DNA of 31,192 nucleotides. It comes from an uncultured Porphyromonadaceae bacterium. Lineage in GTDB: Bacteria; Bacteroidota; Bacteroidia; Bacteroidales; Muribaculaceae. A model generated the notes under the pieces. It ran no database searches. It worked only from the letters and a program-made list of their open reading frames with translations, and had not been told where the DNA came from. Location of the stretch: assembly GCA_900548705.1 (NCBI GenBank), contig URLF01000024.1, positions 1-31,192 on the forward strand, written 5' to 3'. This document shows, piece by piece, positions 30,076-31,192 of the stretch (its first letter is position 1; each line of letters opens with the position of its first letter). The position numbers were made by a program, and so were the translations under genes.

Positions 30076-31192
30076 TTATTCCTCTTTGTTCTTGCGCGGG
30101 CGCATCACGGGGAGGGTGGGTTGTTTGCCGGTGATTGATTTCAGTGCGTCCGGATTGCGGCGGAGGGCCAGCGGGTTCTCCGACGGGCGCGGACGCTCGG
30201 CGAACGGTTTGCGCTCCTTGTCGAAACCGCGTTTCTCACCTCTGTCGAAACTGCGTCCTTTGCGGTCGAAATCCTCACGGTCGCCACCGAACCGTTTTCC
30301 TCCCGGGCGGTAGCGCTCCTCCAGTTTGTTGCGTGGTTCCTTGGCGCGGTTCTCGCGGCGTTCGGCCCGCTTCTCGCGGAATGGACGTTCCTCGCCGGGC
30401 TTGCGACGGTCATCGGGCCTGCGTCGGCGGTCGTCGTCATTGTGGCGGAACTCCTTGCGCAGTCCCTCGCGCTCCTTCTTGAAATCCTTGCGTTTGCGGT
30501 CTTTGAGGGAGCCTACACGCTGTTCCCTTTTCTCTTCGATTTCACGAAGATGGCCACCCTGGCTGCGGAAGTGCTTGTAGTCCCCTTCGAAGATGATGTA
30601 TTCGCGCAGCTGGCATTCGAGGGCACCGTTGAGAATCGGCATTTTTGTCGAGGCGGCGAGGCCGATACGATGGAAATACTCCTCGCGGTAGCCGATTATC
30701 CAGGCGTGGTAGCCCTTGAAGACATTCTTGAGCTTGCTGCCGATAAGTTCGTAGAGCCCCTCCATGTCGTCGGCTGAGATGCGCTCGCCGTAGGGGGGAT
30801 TGGTTACCAGCACACCATTCTCGGGCGCTTCGGTCCAGGCCGACAGCGGCTTTGTCTCAAGCTCGATCATACGGCCCACACCCGCGCTCTTGATGTTCCT
30901 GTTGGCGATTTCCACAGCCTTGGGGGAGATGTCTGCGCCGTATATCTTGAAGTTGAATTCCTTTTCGTTGGAGTCGTCGTTATAGAGCCGGTCGAAAAGC
31001 TCCGCGTCGAAGTCGCGCCAGTTCTCGAACGAGAAGTGCTTGCGGTAGACACCCGGGTTTATGTTGGCGGCGATGAGGGCGGCCTCGATAAGGAATGTTC
31101 CCGAACCGCACATCGGGTCGACCAGCGGACAGTCGCCGCGCCATCCGCTCTTCAATATTATACCTGCGGCGAGAACCTCGTTGATGGGGGCC
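30076..31192 (-). CDS. Class I SAM-dependent RNA methyltransferase (RlmL/THUMP type), 5'-truncated, with charged C-terminal tail
   Basis: Only the C-terminal part lies in the window; the frame is open to the edge (upstream residues read APINEVLAAGIIL), so the N-terminal THUMP region expected for this family is outside. The methyltransferase core shows the SAM-binding motif VDPMCGSGTFLIEAALIA, a second acidic strand IYGADISPKAVEIA, and the catalytic motif LVTNPPYGERIS typical of N2-guanine or adenine methylation of rRNA or tRNA. It most resembles RlmL-like 23S rRNA G2445 methyltransferases. After about position 30530 a tail of about 150 residues is extremely rich in Arg, Lys, Asp and Glu, including RPGGKRFGGDREDFDRKGRS. 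It is probably disordered and RNA-binding. It heads the visible part of the minus cluster with purD. Confidence 0.9.
   Translation of the reverse strand, partial: APINEVLAAGIILKSGWRGDCPLVDPMCGSGTFLIEAALIAANINPGVYRKHFSFENWRDFDAELFDRLYNDDSNEKEFNFKIYGADISPKAVEIANRNIKSAGVGRMIELETKPLSAWTEAPENGVLVTNPPYGERISADDMEGLYELIGSKLKNVFKGYHAWIIGYREEYFHRIGLAASTKMPILNGALECQLREYIIFEGDYKHFRSQGGHLREIEEKREQRVGSLKDRKRKDFKKEREGLRKEFRHNDDDRRRRPDDRRKPGEERPFREKRAERRENRAKEPRNKLEERYRPGGKRFGGDREDFDRKGRSFDRGEKRGFDKERKPFAERPRPSENPLALRRNPDALKSITGKQPTLPVMRPRKNKEE

Overview
The window reads as chromosomal DNA of a gut-type member of the Bacteroidales. The evidence is Bacteroidetes-style promoters (TTTG or TTG, about 19-20 bases, then TAnnTTTG), few Shine-Dalgarno sequences, secreted proteins with C-terminal sorting-domain-like ends, and Bacteroidetes-type families (DUF2461, a DUF4834-like protein, a cytidylate-kinase-like protein). 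The rather GC-rich coding sequence would suit the Muribaculaceae, but that family assignment is a guess. Nearly every gene is an intact core or metabolic gene. I see no prophage, insertion sequence, CRISPR array, tRNA or rRNA.

Layout. Positions 1-340 (minus) hold the start of a family-2 glycosyltransferase that meets an in-frame stop. Positions 499-1571 (plus) carry an ECF-like sigma factor overlapping a four-helix membrane protein. Then come prfB with its own promoter and terminator (1639-2754), an LTA-synthase-type phosphotransferase (2980-4884) and a PAP2 phosphatase (4992-5771). Positions 5772-6204 are a non-coding island of repeats and hairpins. Positions 6205-12843 (minus) hold two secreted proteins flanking a guanine deaminase. 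bioB and tnaA follow on plus. pfkA is on minus, convergent with tnaA. The minus operon psd-pssA-DUF4834-DUF2461 makes phosphatidylethanolamine. The plus cluster ruvX-def-ettA-asd-antiporter mixes translation, recombination and lysine/threonine precursor genes. A five-gene minus cluster closes the window: RNA methyltransferase (cut by the window end), purD, a membrane protein, pdxB and a cytidylate-kinase-like protein.

The most interesting signal is a pair of very similar small transcription units, at about 14144-14213 (plus) and 19667-19731 (minus). Each has a TAnnTTTG-like -7 box, a nearly identical 20-base block at the predicted RNA 5' end, and an unrelated hairpin with a T-run at the 3' end. 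Each ends exactly 123 bases before the start codon of the next gene on the same strand (tnaA and psd), and each of those genes appears to have its own promoter in the gap. This looks like a multicopy small-RNA family. Other items worth checking are the stop in the glycosyltransferase, loss of the usual prfB frameshift site, a BioB cysteine pattern unlike that of E. coli, two large inverted-repeat structures, and a long charged tail on the RNA methyltransferase.
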